Part shown: positions 1-6,937 of the stretch, one piece after another
Layout of the letters: every line of letters starts with the position of its first letter
Numbering within the stretch: the first letter of the stretch is position 1
Origin: Anaerolineales bacterium
GTDB lineage: Bacteria > Chloroflexota > Anaerolineae > Anaerolineales > UBA11579
DNA length: 64,000 nt
Assembly (NCBI GenBank): GCA_019637755.1
Contig: JAHBVC010000001.1
Location: 958,480 to 1,022,479 of the forward strand
Reading direction: 5' to 3'
The notes under the pieces: generated by a model
The model's database searches: none
What the model was told of the DNA's origin: nothing
Seen by the model: only the letters and a program-made list of their open reading frames with translations
Made by a program: the position numbers and the translations under genes

Positions 1-257
1 CCCAATTCAATCACGCGGGGAACAAACTGTTCGCCCTCATAGCCCCACAGCGCCAGGCGCGGGTTGGGGCCGCGGTAAGCAGCCAGCGTTGCCGTGGGGC
101 TAGGCTCCGGCAGCGGGTCAGATTGCGCCTCAGTAGCTTGAGCAGCTACTGAGGCTGACGTTGAAACAGGCTCTGCACTCGCCGAGGCAGCACTGCCCGA
201 CGCGCAGCCAGTCAGCACAGCCACACACAACATTGAAAAAAGAAACCAGTTTCGCAT
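1..257 (-). CDS. lipoprotein, N-terminal part only (runs off the left edge)
   Basis: Only the first 85 codons are in the window, so the function cannot be named. The protein starts with a short basic stretch and a hydrophobic core, and has a lipobox L-T-G-C with Cys at residue 18. A Ser/Ala/Thr/Pro-rich spacer of about 40 residues follows, the layout shared by the other exported lipoproteins here, before a folded part begins (Y-R-G-P-N-P-R). The ATG is preceded by GGGAG at a spacing of 6. No stop occurs before the window edge. A fragment resembling a methionine ABC permease lies just upstream on the same strand, so a MetQ-like solute-binding lipoprotein was considered, but the visible residues after the spacer do not resemble MetQ. 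Confidence 0.75.
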   Translation of the reverse strand, partial: MRNWFLFSMLCVAVLTGCASGSAASASAEPVSTSASVAAQATEAQSDPLPEPSPTATLAAYRGPNPRLALWGYEGEQFVPRVIEL

Positions 258-725
258 GGGTAACTCCCTAGGTCGGTGTTGCTTGGCGCGCGGAATACAT
301 GTTACACAATACAATGAGTTTGCACTGTCGCGCGCGGATACGCTATGCCAATACAACGCCGCTCGCCCCCGAGTATTACAGCGCGCGGGCGGCTCTAGCG
401 GTGTGAGAGACGCGCCGCCAGCCAATTACCCACACCCTGCACTGCCTGCACCAGCACCACCAGCAAGGTCACCGTGATTAGCATGATCTCCGTCTGGAAG
501 CGTTGGTAACGGCTAACAGGCAGTGTGTACCAGTGCGGCGAAGAAGCTCCATCGCTTTGGCATACACGTGCACATTGCAGCTCACGGCTGGCCAGTGAAG
601 TTGGACACGTCGCCGTCTTATGAAAGTTTGCCGCGTCTGTCAAGCAAAACGGGGTAATGCTGGCTAAGCAACGCGCGGAATTCAAATCGAGCACAGTAGA
701 TATAATCAGTGCAAAGGAAGTGAAC
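258..725. other. intergenic stretch with one decayed gene fragment
   Basis: Between the lipoprotein start and the FrnE-like gene there is no intact gene. Positions 395-514 on the minus strand hold a recognisable fragment, listed separately. A -10 box TATAAT at 701-706 lies 19 nt before the FrnE-like start; no good -35 is visible at 16-18 nt. The rest shows nothing I can support. Confidence 0.6.
395..514 (-). pseudogene. C-terminal remnant of a MetI-like methionine ABC transporter permease
   Basis: Reading leftward from 514 to a TAG at 395-397 gives about 39 residues starting S-R-Y-Q-R-F-Q-T-E-I-M-L. They continue as one hydrophobic helix ending V-Q-A-V-Q-G-V-G-N-W-L and a basic tail ending S-H-R. 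Known from the family: MetI permeases end with a Y-Q-R-F motif, a last membrane helix and a short basic tail in this order. The residues before 514 in the same frame (to 751) have no permease character and lack the G-x-G-D-L loop that should precede the motif. I infer a deleted or decayed metI whose upstream part and metN are gone. It could also be a chance hydrophobic ORF; recognition is from memory of the family end. Confidence 0.45.
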
Positions 726-1376
726 ATGAAAATTGATATTTGGAGCGACATCGCCTGCCCCTTCTGCTATGCGGGCACTACCCAGCTCAACCAAGCCCTG
801 GCTGGCTTCGCCCACAAAGACCAGGTGGAGATCGTGCATCACAGCTTTCAGTTGGACCCCAACGCACCGTTCGTGGCCGAGCAAAGCATCAATGCCATGC
901 TGGCGGCCAAGCGCGGCATCAGCGAGGACCAAGCCGATCACATGAACCAGCAAGTAGCCGAGATGTTTGCCGGGCTGGGCCTGGAGATGAACCACCACGC
1001 CGCCAAGATGGTGAACACCTTGCACGGCCACCGGCTGGTGCACTTCGCCGCCAGCCAGGGCAAGCAGGCCGCCATGCTGGCGCGCCTGTTCAAGGCGTAC
1101 TTCACAGACGGGCTGAGCGTGGCCGATAGCGAAACGCTGGTGCAGTTGGCCAGCGAAGTGGGGCTGGATGCGCAGGCGGCGCGTGCCGCCTTGGAATCAG
1201 ATGCTTACACTGCCGAAGTGCAGGCGGATCTGGGCCAGGCAGCCCAGTATGGCATCCAGGGTGTGCCCTTCTTTATCTTCGACGGCAAGTACGCCGTCTC
1301 CGGTGCTCAAGGTACCCAAGCCTTCAGCCAGGCGCTCGATCAGATCTGGCAGGAGCTGTACCCCGCCGCGGCCTAA
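726..1376 (+). CDS. FrnE-like DsbA-family thiol oxidoreductase
   Basis: A 216-residue cytoplasmic DsbA-family protein of the FrnE / 2-hydroxychromene-2-carboxylate isomerase-like group. The start is thioredoxin-like, with the redox motif C-P-F-C at residues 11-14. An all-alpha insertion follows (about residues 50-150, typical of DsbA folds), and the cis-proline loop G-V-P-F-F-I-F lies near residue 180. There is no signal peptide, so it acts inside the cell, probably on disulfides in redox stress. The ATG at 726 is chosen over an in-frame ATG at 657 because AAGGAAG lies just upstream and the alignment starts here; a -10 box TATAAT sits at 701-706. A strong terminator follows. The exact substrate is unknown. 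Confidence 0.88.
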   Translation: MKIDIWSDIACPFCYAGTTQLNQALAGFAHKDQVEIVHHSFQLDPNAPFVAEQSINAMLAAKRGISEDQADHMNQQVAEMFAGLGLEMNHHAAKMVNTLHGHRLVHFAASQGKQAAMLARLFKAYFTDGLSVADSETLVQLASEVGLDAQAARAALESDAYTAEVQADLGQAAQYGIQGVPFFIFDGKYAVSGAQGTQAFSQALDQIWQELYPAAA

Positions 1377-1394
1377 CGCATAGCGCTCACTATT

Positions 1395-1434
1395 AAAAAA
1401 ACCACAGCCTGCAAAGCAGGCTGTGGTTTTTTTT
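1395..1434 (+). terminator. Rho-independent terminator after the FrnE-like gene
   Basis: A perfect hairpin: ACCACAGCCTGC, loop AAA, GCAGGCTGTGGT, with A-run before and eight T after, so it can work in both directions. The next gene starts only about 40 nt further on. Confidence 0.92.
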
Positions 1435-1473
1435 GTTCGCTCCGTGCGTAAGTGGTTGGGTACACTACTGCGC

Positions 1474-2522
1474 GTGAAGCTCCGCCTTATCCGCCTGGCG
1501 ATCCTCTGTTGTGTGCTGCTGGCCGCATGCACCCTCCCGCAGGCCGGCGCGGCAGGTTTGCCCACCCCGTTCATCGTGCGCAGCAGCGCTACCGCCACCT
1601 TCACCGCCAGCCCTAGCCCCAGCGCCACCCTCACCCCGACGGCGACCCCGCTGCCGCTGCATCCGTTAAGTATCGAGTACTTGCGCCAGCGCAGTTACCC
1701 GGCCACGCAGCTCACCATCGAAGAAGTGCTGGAAAACGGCAGTAATTACGCCCGCTACATTGCCTCGTATCTATCGGATGGGCTTAAGCAATATGGCCTG
1801 CTCACGGTTCCCTTCGGGGAAGTACCCGCCACGGGCTGGCCCGTGATCATCTTCAACCACGGCTATATTGCCCCGCAGGAATACCGCACTACCGAGCGTT
1901 ATATTGCTTACGTAGATCGCCTGGCCAGCGCCGGCTATATTGTCTTCCGCCCGGATTACCGCGGGCACGACCGCTCGGAGGGCATCGCCCGCGGTGCCTA
2001 TGGCCGGCCCGACTACGTGATCGATGTACTCAATGCCACCGCCGCGCTGAAGGCCTATGCCGATGCGGACCCCAACCGCATTGGGATGTGGGGCCATTCG
2101 ATGGGCGGCTATATCACCCTGCGCGCCATGGTGGTGGACCCGGACATTAAGGCGGGCGTGATCTGGGCCGGGGTTATCTCCGCCTACGCCGATATGATCG
2201 ATATCGGCGGCAGGCCGCGCTTTGGCACGCGCAGCCTGCTCGAACCTACGGCCCGCCAACGGCCGACCCCGAATTCTGGGCTTCGCTCTCGGCCAACAGC
2301 TACCTGGACGAACTCTCCGGCCCGCTGCAGTTGCACCACGGGAGCAGCGATGCCACCGTGCCGGTTTTTATGTCATACCAAGTGGCCGAGCAAGCCCGCG
2401 CCGCCGGGCAAACCGCCGAGCTGTTTATCTATGATGGCGATAATCACAACCTCTCCACCTATTTTTCCGCTGCCATGCGGCGCACGATCGAATTTTTCGA
2501 TCTGTACGTAAAAGACCGCTAA
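1474..2522 (+). pseudogene. alpha/beta-hydrolase lipoprotein with a frameshift
   Basis: A dienelactone-hydrolase / S9-like esterase or peptidase, exported as a lipoprotein. The lipobox L-L-A-A-C has Cys at residue 19 when started at the GTG at 1474, and a Thr/Pro/Ser-rich spacer follows. The oxyanion region is F-N-H-G-Y and the nucleophile elbow is G-H-S-M-G-G. After about 2235-2265 the first frame becomes nonsense, while the frame one base back continues with A-D-P-E-F-W, G-S-S-D-A-T (catalytic Asp) and G-D-N-H-N-L (catalytic His) to a TAA at 2522. The triad is therefore split over two frames, consistent with loss of one base: either a real mutation or a sequencing error. The GTG at 1474 follows TACACT by 7 nt with no ribosome-binding site. 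Confidence 0.8.
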
Positions 2523-2609
2523 CTATCAATCGCTTTGAAGATCGCACGAACCTGCGGTACTTGCCTGGGGGTCATGGTTCACTACAATAGGCGCGACAGA
2601 AAGGCGTCT

Positions 2610-3602
2610 ATGCATATTCGAAAGCTCTTGCTCCCCACCCTGCTGGCTTTGGCCCTGTCGGCCTGCCGCAGCACTCTGGACACCGTGCCGCTGCGCGTGA
2701 CAAGTGAAACCGCCACCACGCGCACCATCGAGCACACCTTTGGCACTACCGAAATTCCCGCCGCCCCGCAGCGCGTGATCGCCCTGGGCGAAGAGGGCCT
2801 GCTGGCGGATCTGCTCGACGCAGGGATCACCCCGTTGGCCTCGATCGTTAACCTGCCTGACTATTTGCCAGCCCTGATCGCCCCGCAAGAGGTGGCCGGC
2901 GTGGAGTTGTATTCCTCCTCCACTAGCGTATCGCTTGAGCGCCTGGCGGCCCTGGAGCCTGATGTGATCATCGGTACGGCATTCTTTGTGGACCGCATCG
3001 GTTATGCCAAACTCTCCCAAATCGCCCCCACCATTGCTGTGGCCGGTGAGAATGAAGTGGAGAACTACGCGCAAACCCTGGCCGCCTTGGGGTTGGCCGA
3101 CGAAGCCACCAGCAAGGTGGCCGCCTTTGAGGCCGCGCTGCAAGCGGCGCGCAGCCAACTGGGCAGCGCAGTAGATGCTTCGGTGGCGGCCATCTACCCC
3201 GGCAACAGCGTGGCCGTCTTTACCGATCGCCCGCGCACGGTGCCCTGGCTGCTGCGCCAGCTCGGCGTCAGCCTGCATCCGGATGGCAGCGAGGAAGGCT
3301 TGAGCCTCCGCGATGGCCGCGCCTTCATCAGCCTCGAGCGCCTCGATCTGCTCTCCGGCACACAGCTTTTCTTGCTGCAAAACGATAGCGTGGAGGGGGA
3401 AGCAGACTCATTGGCCGAAGTTTCCGCTAACCCGCTATGGCAGCAGATTCCGGCGGTGCAAGCTGGGCGGGTCACGGTGTTGGATCGCCTGGGCTACCCT
3501 GGCTTCCGCGGCGTGAACGCGCTGCTGCAAGATCTGATGGAAGCGCTGAACAGTTGCCGAATAACAAAAAGCCCCGCAATGTTTGCGGGGCTTTCTTTAT
3601 GA
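2610..3602 (+). CDS. iron-siderophore-type ABC transporter substrate-binding lipoprotein
   Basis: A FecB/TroA-like periplasmic-binding protein of 330 residues. Signal peptide with lipobox L-S-A-C (Cys near residue 19), then the family start T-I-E-H-T-F-G-T-T-E-I-P-A-A-P-Q-R-V-I-A. The motif L-E-P-D-V-I-I-G in the first lobe and a V-T-V-L-D end follow. It would capture an iron chelate or similar ligand; no permease or ATPase gene is adjacent. ATG 2610 is chosen over an in-frame start at 2535 because it places the signal peptide first; TACAAT at 2583-2588 is a likely -10. Odd point: the last 13 codons run through the terminator hairpin to a TGA at 3600-3602. Removing one A near 3549 would end the gene at a TAA at 3562-3564, just before the hairpin. 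Confidence 0.85.
   Translation: MHIRKLLLPTLLALALSACRSTLDTVPLRVTSETATTRTIEHTFGTTEIPAAPQRVIALGEEGLLADLLDAGITPLASIVNLPDYLPALIAPQEVAGVELYSSSTSVSLERLAALEPDVIIGTAFFVDRIGYAKLSQIAPTIAVAGENEVENYAQTLAALGLADEATSKVAAFEAALQAARSQLGSAVDASVAAIYPGNSVAVFTDRPRTVPWLLRQLGVSLHPDGSEEGLSLRDGRAFISLERLDLLSGTQLFLLQNDSVEGEADSLAEVSANPLWQQIPAVQAGRVTVLDRLGYPGFRGVNALLQDLMEALNSCRITKSPAMFAGLSL
3566..3598 (+). terminator. Rho-independent terminator overlapping the 3' end of the binding-protein ORF
   Basis: Stem AAAGCCCCGCA / TGCGGGGCTTT with a 5-nt loop and a T-rich tail. Its position inside the reading frame suggests that the natural stop was upstream. Confidence 0.88.
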
Positions 3603-3674
3603 TGAGCGCGGAAGGACTCGAACCTTCAACCGTTGGCTTAAAAGGCCACTGCTCTGCCATTGAGCTACGCGCCC
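3603..3674 (-). tRNA. tRNA-Lys (anticodon TTT)
   Basis: The minus strand folds into a 72-nt cloverleaf: acceptor GGGCGCG/CGCGCTC with one G-U pair, D arm GCTC/GAGC, anticodon loop CTTTTAA (anticodon TTT, lysine), and T arm GAAGG-TTCGAGT-CCTTC. The discriminator base is A and no CCA is encoded. The anticodon stem GTGGC/GCCAA has a G-A mismatch at its outer pair (27-43). A TAAAAT-like -10 lies about 15 nt upstream on the minus strand. Its 3' end abuts the TGA of the convergent binding-protein ORF. Confidence 0.95.
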
Positions 3675-3724
3675 AGAACGTGCAAGATTTTATCATGCCT
3701 CGCCGCCCAGCCGCAGCGCAGCGC

Positions 3725-3753
3725 TTGACAGGGGCAGATGGGCTTGCTAGTAT
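3725..3753 (+). promoter_or_regulatory. sigma-70-type promoter of the thioredoxin gene
   Basis: TTGACA at 3725-3730 and TAGTAT at 3748-3753 with a 17-bp spacer. The predicted start of transcription is about 35 nt before the thioredoxin ATG. Confidence 0.8.
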
Positions 3754-3794
3754 TTCTTCCCGTGCGCGGCGCGGTCTTCTCAGCGGAGGGAGCG

Positions 3795-4121
3795 ATGAGC
3801 CAACTGAAGCCGATTGATAGCCACTGCTTTGACGCCGATGTGTTGCAGGCCCCCAAACCCGTATTGGTGGAATTCGGCGCGGTGTGGTGCCAGCCCTGCC
3901 GCCTGCTCGAGCCAGTGCTCGAAGAATTGGCTGGGGAATGGGGCGATACGGTCACCGTAGCCAAGCTGGACGTTGACGAAGCTGCCCAACTCACTCAGGA
4001 GTACCAGGTGCTGAGTGTGCCCACAGTGATGCTGTTCAAAAACGGCAAGATCGTTGAACGCATGACTGGCTACCAGCCCAAAGACAAAATTCAAAGCAAA
4101 GTAGAGCCACATATCAGCTAG
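3795..4121 (+). CDS. thioredoxin
   Basis: A 108-residue single-domain thioredoxin, of normal length and without signal peptide, reducing protein disulfides in the cytoplasm. The active site is W-C-Q-P-C at residues 31-35, with Gln where the classical site has Gly, and the cis-proline loop S-V-P-T-V is present. A second Cys lies at residue 11. The ATG at 3795 has GGAGGG at a spacing of 4 and is preferred to an in-frame upstream start at 3738, which lies inside the promoter spacer. The gene is transcribed alone: it has its own promoter and a terminator follows. Gln in the motif occurs in some divergent thioredoxins and may shift redox potential. Confidence 0.93.
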   Translation: MSQLKPIDSHCFDADVLQAPKPVLVEFGAVWCQPCRLLEPVLEELAGEWGDTVTVAKLDVDEAAQLTQEYQVLSVPTVMLFKNGKIVERMTGYQPKDKIQSKVEPHIS

Positions 4122-4158
4122 TCCCAGCAGGCGCATGCAGCAATCCCCAACTGAATCA

Positions 4159-4191
4159 AAAAAGGAGCGGTGTACATGTACCGCTCCTTTT
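4159..4191 (+). terminator. terminator after thioredoxin
   Basis: Stem AAAGGAGCGGT / ACCGCTCCTTT around an 8-nt loop, with A-run before and T-run after. Confidence 0.88.
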
Positions 4192-4227
4192 GTAATAAGG
4201 CTGAGCACATAAGCACATAGCCTGTTA

Positions 4228-4256
4228 TTGACACCGGCGTAATTTCGGTTTATATT
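4228..4256 (+). promoter_or_regulatory. sigma-70-type promoter of the membrane protein gene
   Basis: TTGACA at 4228-4233 and TATATT at 4251-4256 with a 17-bp spacer. Transcription would start near 4263, downstream of the GTG at 4260, which supports the ATG at 4284 as the real start. Confidence 0.78.
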
Positions 4257-4283
4257 TAGGTGCAACTAAATAAACAGGGCACA

Positions 4284-4784
4284 ATGATACCTATTGCCAT
4301 CACTTTGACGCACGCCCTGCTGCTTTGTATTCCGTTCACCATCTTCGTAGTAGTCAGTTTCTGGGGTTGGCCTCGGCTGTGGTTACATAGCCTCCCCGAA
4401 GACATAGCCAAATTGGCTGGCCCAAAAACACCGGCCGAAGAACGTGCCACCACCTTTCTACTCCTGCCCTATCTGATCATTCTGCCCGGGCTATCTATCG
4501 TCTCAACAATCTACGCCGCGCAATCAGCCAACGTTGAGCTCAGTTTCCTGGGCGCTCTCGTGCACCTCTACCTGGTTATGCTTGTTGTGCATACGTATGA
4601 TTTTGCAGTGATCGATTTCATCCACACGCTGATCATTAATCCCAACCACCCACCCATCAAGGGTACCGAGGGAGCACACGGATGGAAGGACATGAACTTC
4701 CACTTCCACTCCCTGCTAAAAGCCATCCCCAACAGTGCTGTCTTTGTAGTGCCCGCCGCCTTGCTTGTTTCGTTGTTTGTGTGA
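4284..4784 (+). CDS. four-helix integral membrane protein of unknown function
   Basis: A 166-residue protein with about four membrane helices (near residues 5-25, 60-80, 90-110 and 145-165). Between helices 3 and 4 is a polar loop with N-P-N-H-P-P-I-K-G-T-E and W-K-D-M-N-F-H-F-H-S, rich in His, which could bind a metal; that is only an inference. I do not recognise the family. The start is set by the promoter position. It sits alone between two strong terminators, so it is a monocistronic gene. Confidence 0.8.
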   Translation: MIPIAITLTHALLLCIPFTIFVVVSFWGWPRLWLHSLPEDIAKLAGPKTPAEERATTFLLLPYLIILPGLSIVSTIYAAQSANVELSFLGALVHLYLVMLVVHTYDFAVIDFIHTLIINPNHPPIKGTEGAHGWKDMNFHFHSLLKAIPNSAVFVVPAALLVSLFV

Positions 4785-4800
4785 GGTAATCGACTTTCTG

Positions 4801-4844
4801 AAAACAAAAAGAGCGGTGCGTTTGCACCGCTCTTTTTTGTTTTA
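4801..4844. terminator. bidirectional terminator between the membrane protein gene and metK
   Basis: AAAACAAAAAGAGCGGTGC, a short GTTT loop, then GCACCGCTCTTTTTTGTTTT. T-runs occur on both strands, so it serves both convergent genes. Confidence 0.9.
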
Positions 4845-4855
4845 TCGGGTTGGGG

Positions 4856-6070
4856 TTAGCTCAGGCCAGCGGCCTTGGCCAGCGCAGCGGCGCGGCCGGT
4901 ATCTTCCCAGGGCAGCTTGACGTCATCGCGGCCAAAGTGGCCGTAGGCGGCCGTCTGGCGGTAGATCGGGCGGCGCAGGTCCAAATCGCGGATGATCGCG
5001 CCGGGGCGCAGGTCAAAGTGCTCTTCCACCAGCGCGGCGATCTTGTCATCGGCAATCTTTCCGGTGCCGAAGGTCTCTACGTTCACGCTCAGCGGGCGGG
5101 CGACACCGATGGCATAGGCCACCTGGATCTCGCAGCGCTCGGCCAGGCCGGCCGCCACCACGTTCTTGGCCGCCCAGCGCGCCGCGTAGGCGGCGGAGCG
5201 GTCCACCTTTGTGGGGTCCTTACCGCTGAAGGCACCGCCGCCGTGGCGGCCCATGCCCCCGTAGGTGTCTACGATGATCTTGCGCCCGGTCAGGCCGGCA
5301 TCACCCATCGGGCCACCGATCACAAAGCGCCCGGTCGGGTTGACGTAGATCTTCAGCTCGCCGTCCACCAGTTCCTTGGGCAGCACCGGCTCGATCACAT
5401 GCTTGATGATCGCTTCGCGGATCTGCTCCTGGCTGACCTCGTCTGAATGCTGCGTGCTGATCAGCACGGTATCAATGCGCTTGGGCTTGCCCTTGGAATA
5501 CTCCACGGTCACCTGGCTCTTGCCATCCGGCCGCAGCCACTTCAGCGTACCGTCTTTGCGTACTTCGGTCAGGCGGCGGGTGAGCTTGTGGGCCAGGTAG
5601 ACGGGCATCGGCAGCAGGGTCGGCGTTTCATCGCAGGCATAGCCAAACATCATGCCCTGGTCACCCGCACCCACCGCTTCCAGCTCGGCCTCGGTCATCT
5701 CGCCAGACTTGGCTTCGAGCGCCTTGTCCACACCCATGGCGATATCGCCGGATTGCTGGGCAATCGCCACTTGCACGCCGCAGCTCTCGCCGTCAAAGCC
5801 GTAATCGCTGCTGGTGTAGCCAATATCCTTAACCACCGAGCGCACCAACTGGTCATAGTTGATGTTGGCCTGGGTGGTGATCTCGCCCAGCAGCATCACG
5901 AAGCCGGTCTTGACGGCCGTTTCGCAGGCTACGCGGGAATTTTTATCCTGCGCCAGGCAGGCATCCAAAACCGCATCGCTGACCTGATCACAGATCTTGT
6001 CAGGATGCCCTTCGGTTACAGATTCAGAAGTGAACAGCAGTTTTTCTGCCTGGGTAAAGGTGCTACTCAT
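4856..6070 (-). CDS. metK: S-adenosylmethionine synthetase
   Basis: Forms S-adenosylmethionine from methionine and ATP in the cytoplasm. The 404 residues match the usual length. Visible signatures: [12 protein letters not shown] near residue 14 (methionine/ATP site), the adenosine-binding [12 protein letters not shown] near residue 132, and the G-G-G-A-F-S-G-K-D loop near residue 275. The start ATG at 6070 follows GGAGG at a spacing of 7. Its leader carries a SAM-I riboswitch and an intrinsic terminator, so the enzyme is switched off by its own product. The gene has its own promoter at 6294-6322. Confidence 0.98.
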   Translation of the reverse strand: MSSTFTQAEKLLFTSESVTEGHPDKICDQVSDAVLDACLAQDKNSRVACETAVKTGFVMLLGEITTQANINYDQLVRSVVKDIGYTSSDYGFDGESCGVQVAIAQQSGDIAMGVDKALEAKSGEMTEAELEAVGAGDQGMMFGYACDETPTLLPMPVYLAHKLTRRLTEVRKDGTLKWLRPDGKSQVTVEYSKGKPKRIDTVLISTQHSDEVSQEQIREAIIKHVIEPVLPKELVDGELKIYVNPTGRFVIGGPMGDAGLTGRKIIVDTYGGMGRHGGGAFSGKDPTKVDRSAAYAARWAAKNVVAAGLAERCEIQVAYAIGVARPLSVNVETFGTGKIADDKIAALVEEHFDLRPGAIIRDLDLRRPIYRQTAAYGHFGRDDVKLPWEDTGRAAALAKAAGLS

Positions 6071-6091
6071 TACAATAATCCTCCGTTAAAC

Positions 6092-6126
6092 GAAAATTTG
6101 CCCTCAGACAGCAGAGAAGGGCAAAC
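6092..6126 (-). terminator. riboswitch-controlled terminator in the metK leader
   Basis: On the minus strand TTTGCCCT pairs with AGGGCAAA across a 12-nt loop, followed by TTTTCGTTT. It lies between the SAM-I aptamer and the metK ribosome-binding site, so it is the expression platform. Confidence 0.85.
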
Positions 6127-6142
6127 CAGCAGGATTTTGCAC

Positions 6143-6245
6143 CCTCTCATCTTCCAGAAACTTTCTGTCGGAATTGGCACCATCCCGCGCAGCGGGGGTT
6201 GCCGAGGTTTCAACGGGCCGATTCCCTCAACCTCTCTGGATGAAA
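6143..6245 (-). promoter_or_regulatory. SAM-I (S-box) riboswitch aptamer
   Basis: Read on the minus strand the leader shows the conserved S-box order. First comes the P1 strand TTTCATC, then CAGAGAGG, then GAAACCTCGGCAACC, a GC-rich variable arm, GGTGCCAATTCC, and finally the P1 partner GATGAGA (7 pairs, one G-U). Known from the family: SAM binding stabilises P1 and lets the downstream terminator form. It acts on metK, 73 nt downstream. Confidence 0.96.
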
Positions 6246-6293
6246 TGCCGGCGAATGTTCGCAGGCTGGGCAGTATTCAGTTTGTCGGGCGAG

Positions 6294-6322
6294 ACTATAC
6301 CACTGCCGAGAGGCAGTGTCAA
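6294..6322 (-). promoter_or_regulatory. metK promoter with an inverted repeat in its spacer
   Basis: On the minus strand TTGACA (6317-6322) and TATAGT (6294-6299) are 17 bp apart. The spacer contains a perfect 7-bp hairpin, CACTGCC-TCTC-GGCAGTG on the minus strand (6301-6318), overlapping the -35 edge. It can be an operator, or the 3' hairpin of the HAD gene whose stop is at 6330, or both. Confidence 0.8.
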
Positions 6323-6329
6323 TTTAGCA

Positions 6330-6932
6330 TTATGAGGCTGGGCTCAGGATCGCCGCCAGCTCAGCCAAAGCCTGTTGGCGCGAGCGGAAGTGCACCGCGT
6401 GCAAACCGGCGCGCCGGGCACCTTCTACATTTTCGATGAAATCATCCACAAATACGGCTTCGCTGGCGTGCACGCCCAGGCGCTCCACCGCCAAGGCGTA
6501 GATCGCCGCGTCTGGCTTCACCAGCCCCACTTCGGCGGAAATGATCAGCTCATCAAACGCATCCAGGATCGGATACTGCTCCGTGAGCATCGGCCGCAGG
6601 CTGGACATCGCATTGCTGAGCAGGCCAATCTTGTACTGCGGGCGCAGGCCATGAATATACGCCATCAACTCAAGATCCAGCTCGTCGGCGCCGAAGAACG
6701 AGCGCATCAGCTCGTCCACATCCAGGTTGAGTTCAGCCGCCACGCTGCGCAGATACTGGCCGCCATCCACCGCGCCCAACTGGGCCTGGCGGCGGTGATC
6801 GCTATCAAAGACGCGCCGCTCCAACTCCTGCGGGCTAAGGCCCACCTGGGCGGCCAACGCCTGGCGGCGCTCGAAGCTCATCGTGCGCACCAGCACACCA
6901 CCAAAATCCCAAATGACGGCGCGAATACTCAT
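6330..6932 (-). CDS. HAD-superfamily hydrolase (phosphatase)
   Basis: A 200-residue HAD hydrolase with a four-helix cap (subfamily IA/YihX-like). Motif I W-D-F-G-G-V-L is at residues 9-15. It has Gly in place of the second Asp of the DxD motif, as in several YihX-type HAD proteins. Motif II is L-L-S-N-A (Ser/Asn in the Thr/Ser position). Motif III Lys is in V-K-P-D-A and motif IV is F-V-D-D-F-I-E-N. It probably dephosphorylates a small sugar or nucleotide phosphate; the substrate is not visible. It starts 5 nt after glpX, so it shares that transcript, and it may belong with sugar-phosphate turnover. Confidence 0.9.
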   Translation of the reverse strand: MSIRAVIWDFGGVLVRTMSFERRQALAAQVGLSPQELERRVFDSDHRRQAQLGAVDGGQYLRSVAAELNLDVDELMRSFFGADELDLELMAYIHGLRPQYKIGLLSNAMSSLRPMLTEQYPILDAFDELIISAEVGLVKPDAAIYALAVERLGVHASEAVFVDDFIENVEGARRAGLHAVHFRSRQQALAELAAILSPAS

Positions 6933-6937
6933 TGGGG

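Noticed and set aside
5447-6439. Long open frame on the plus strand across metK and its leader
   Set aside because: It is antisense to a certain gene and to the SAM-I riboswitch; high GC makes long shadow frames. The translation has no family likeness.
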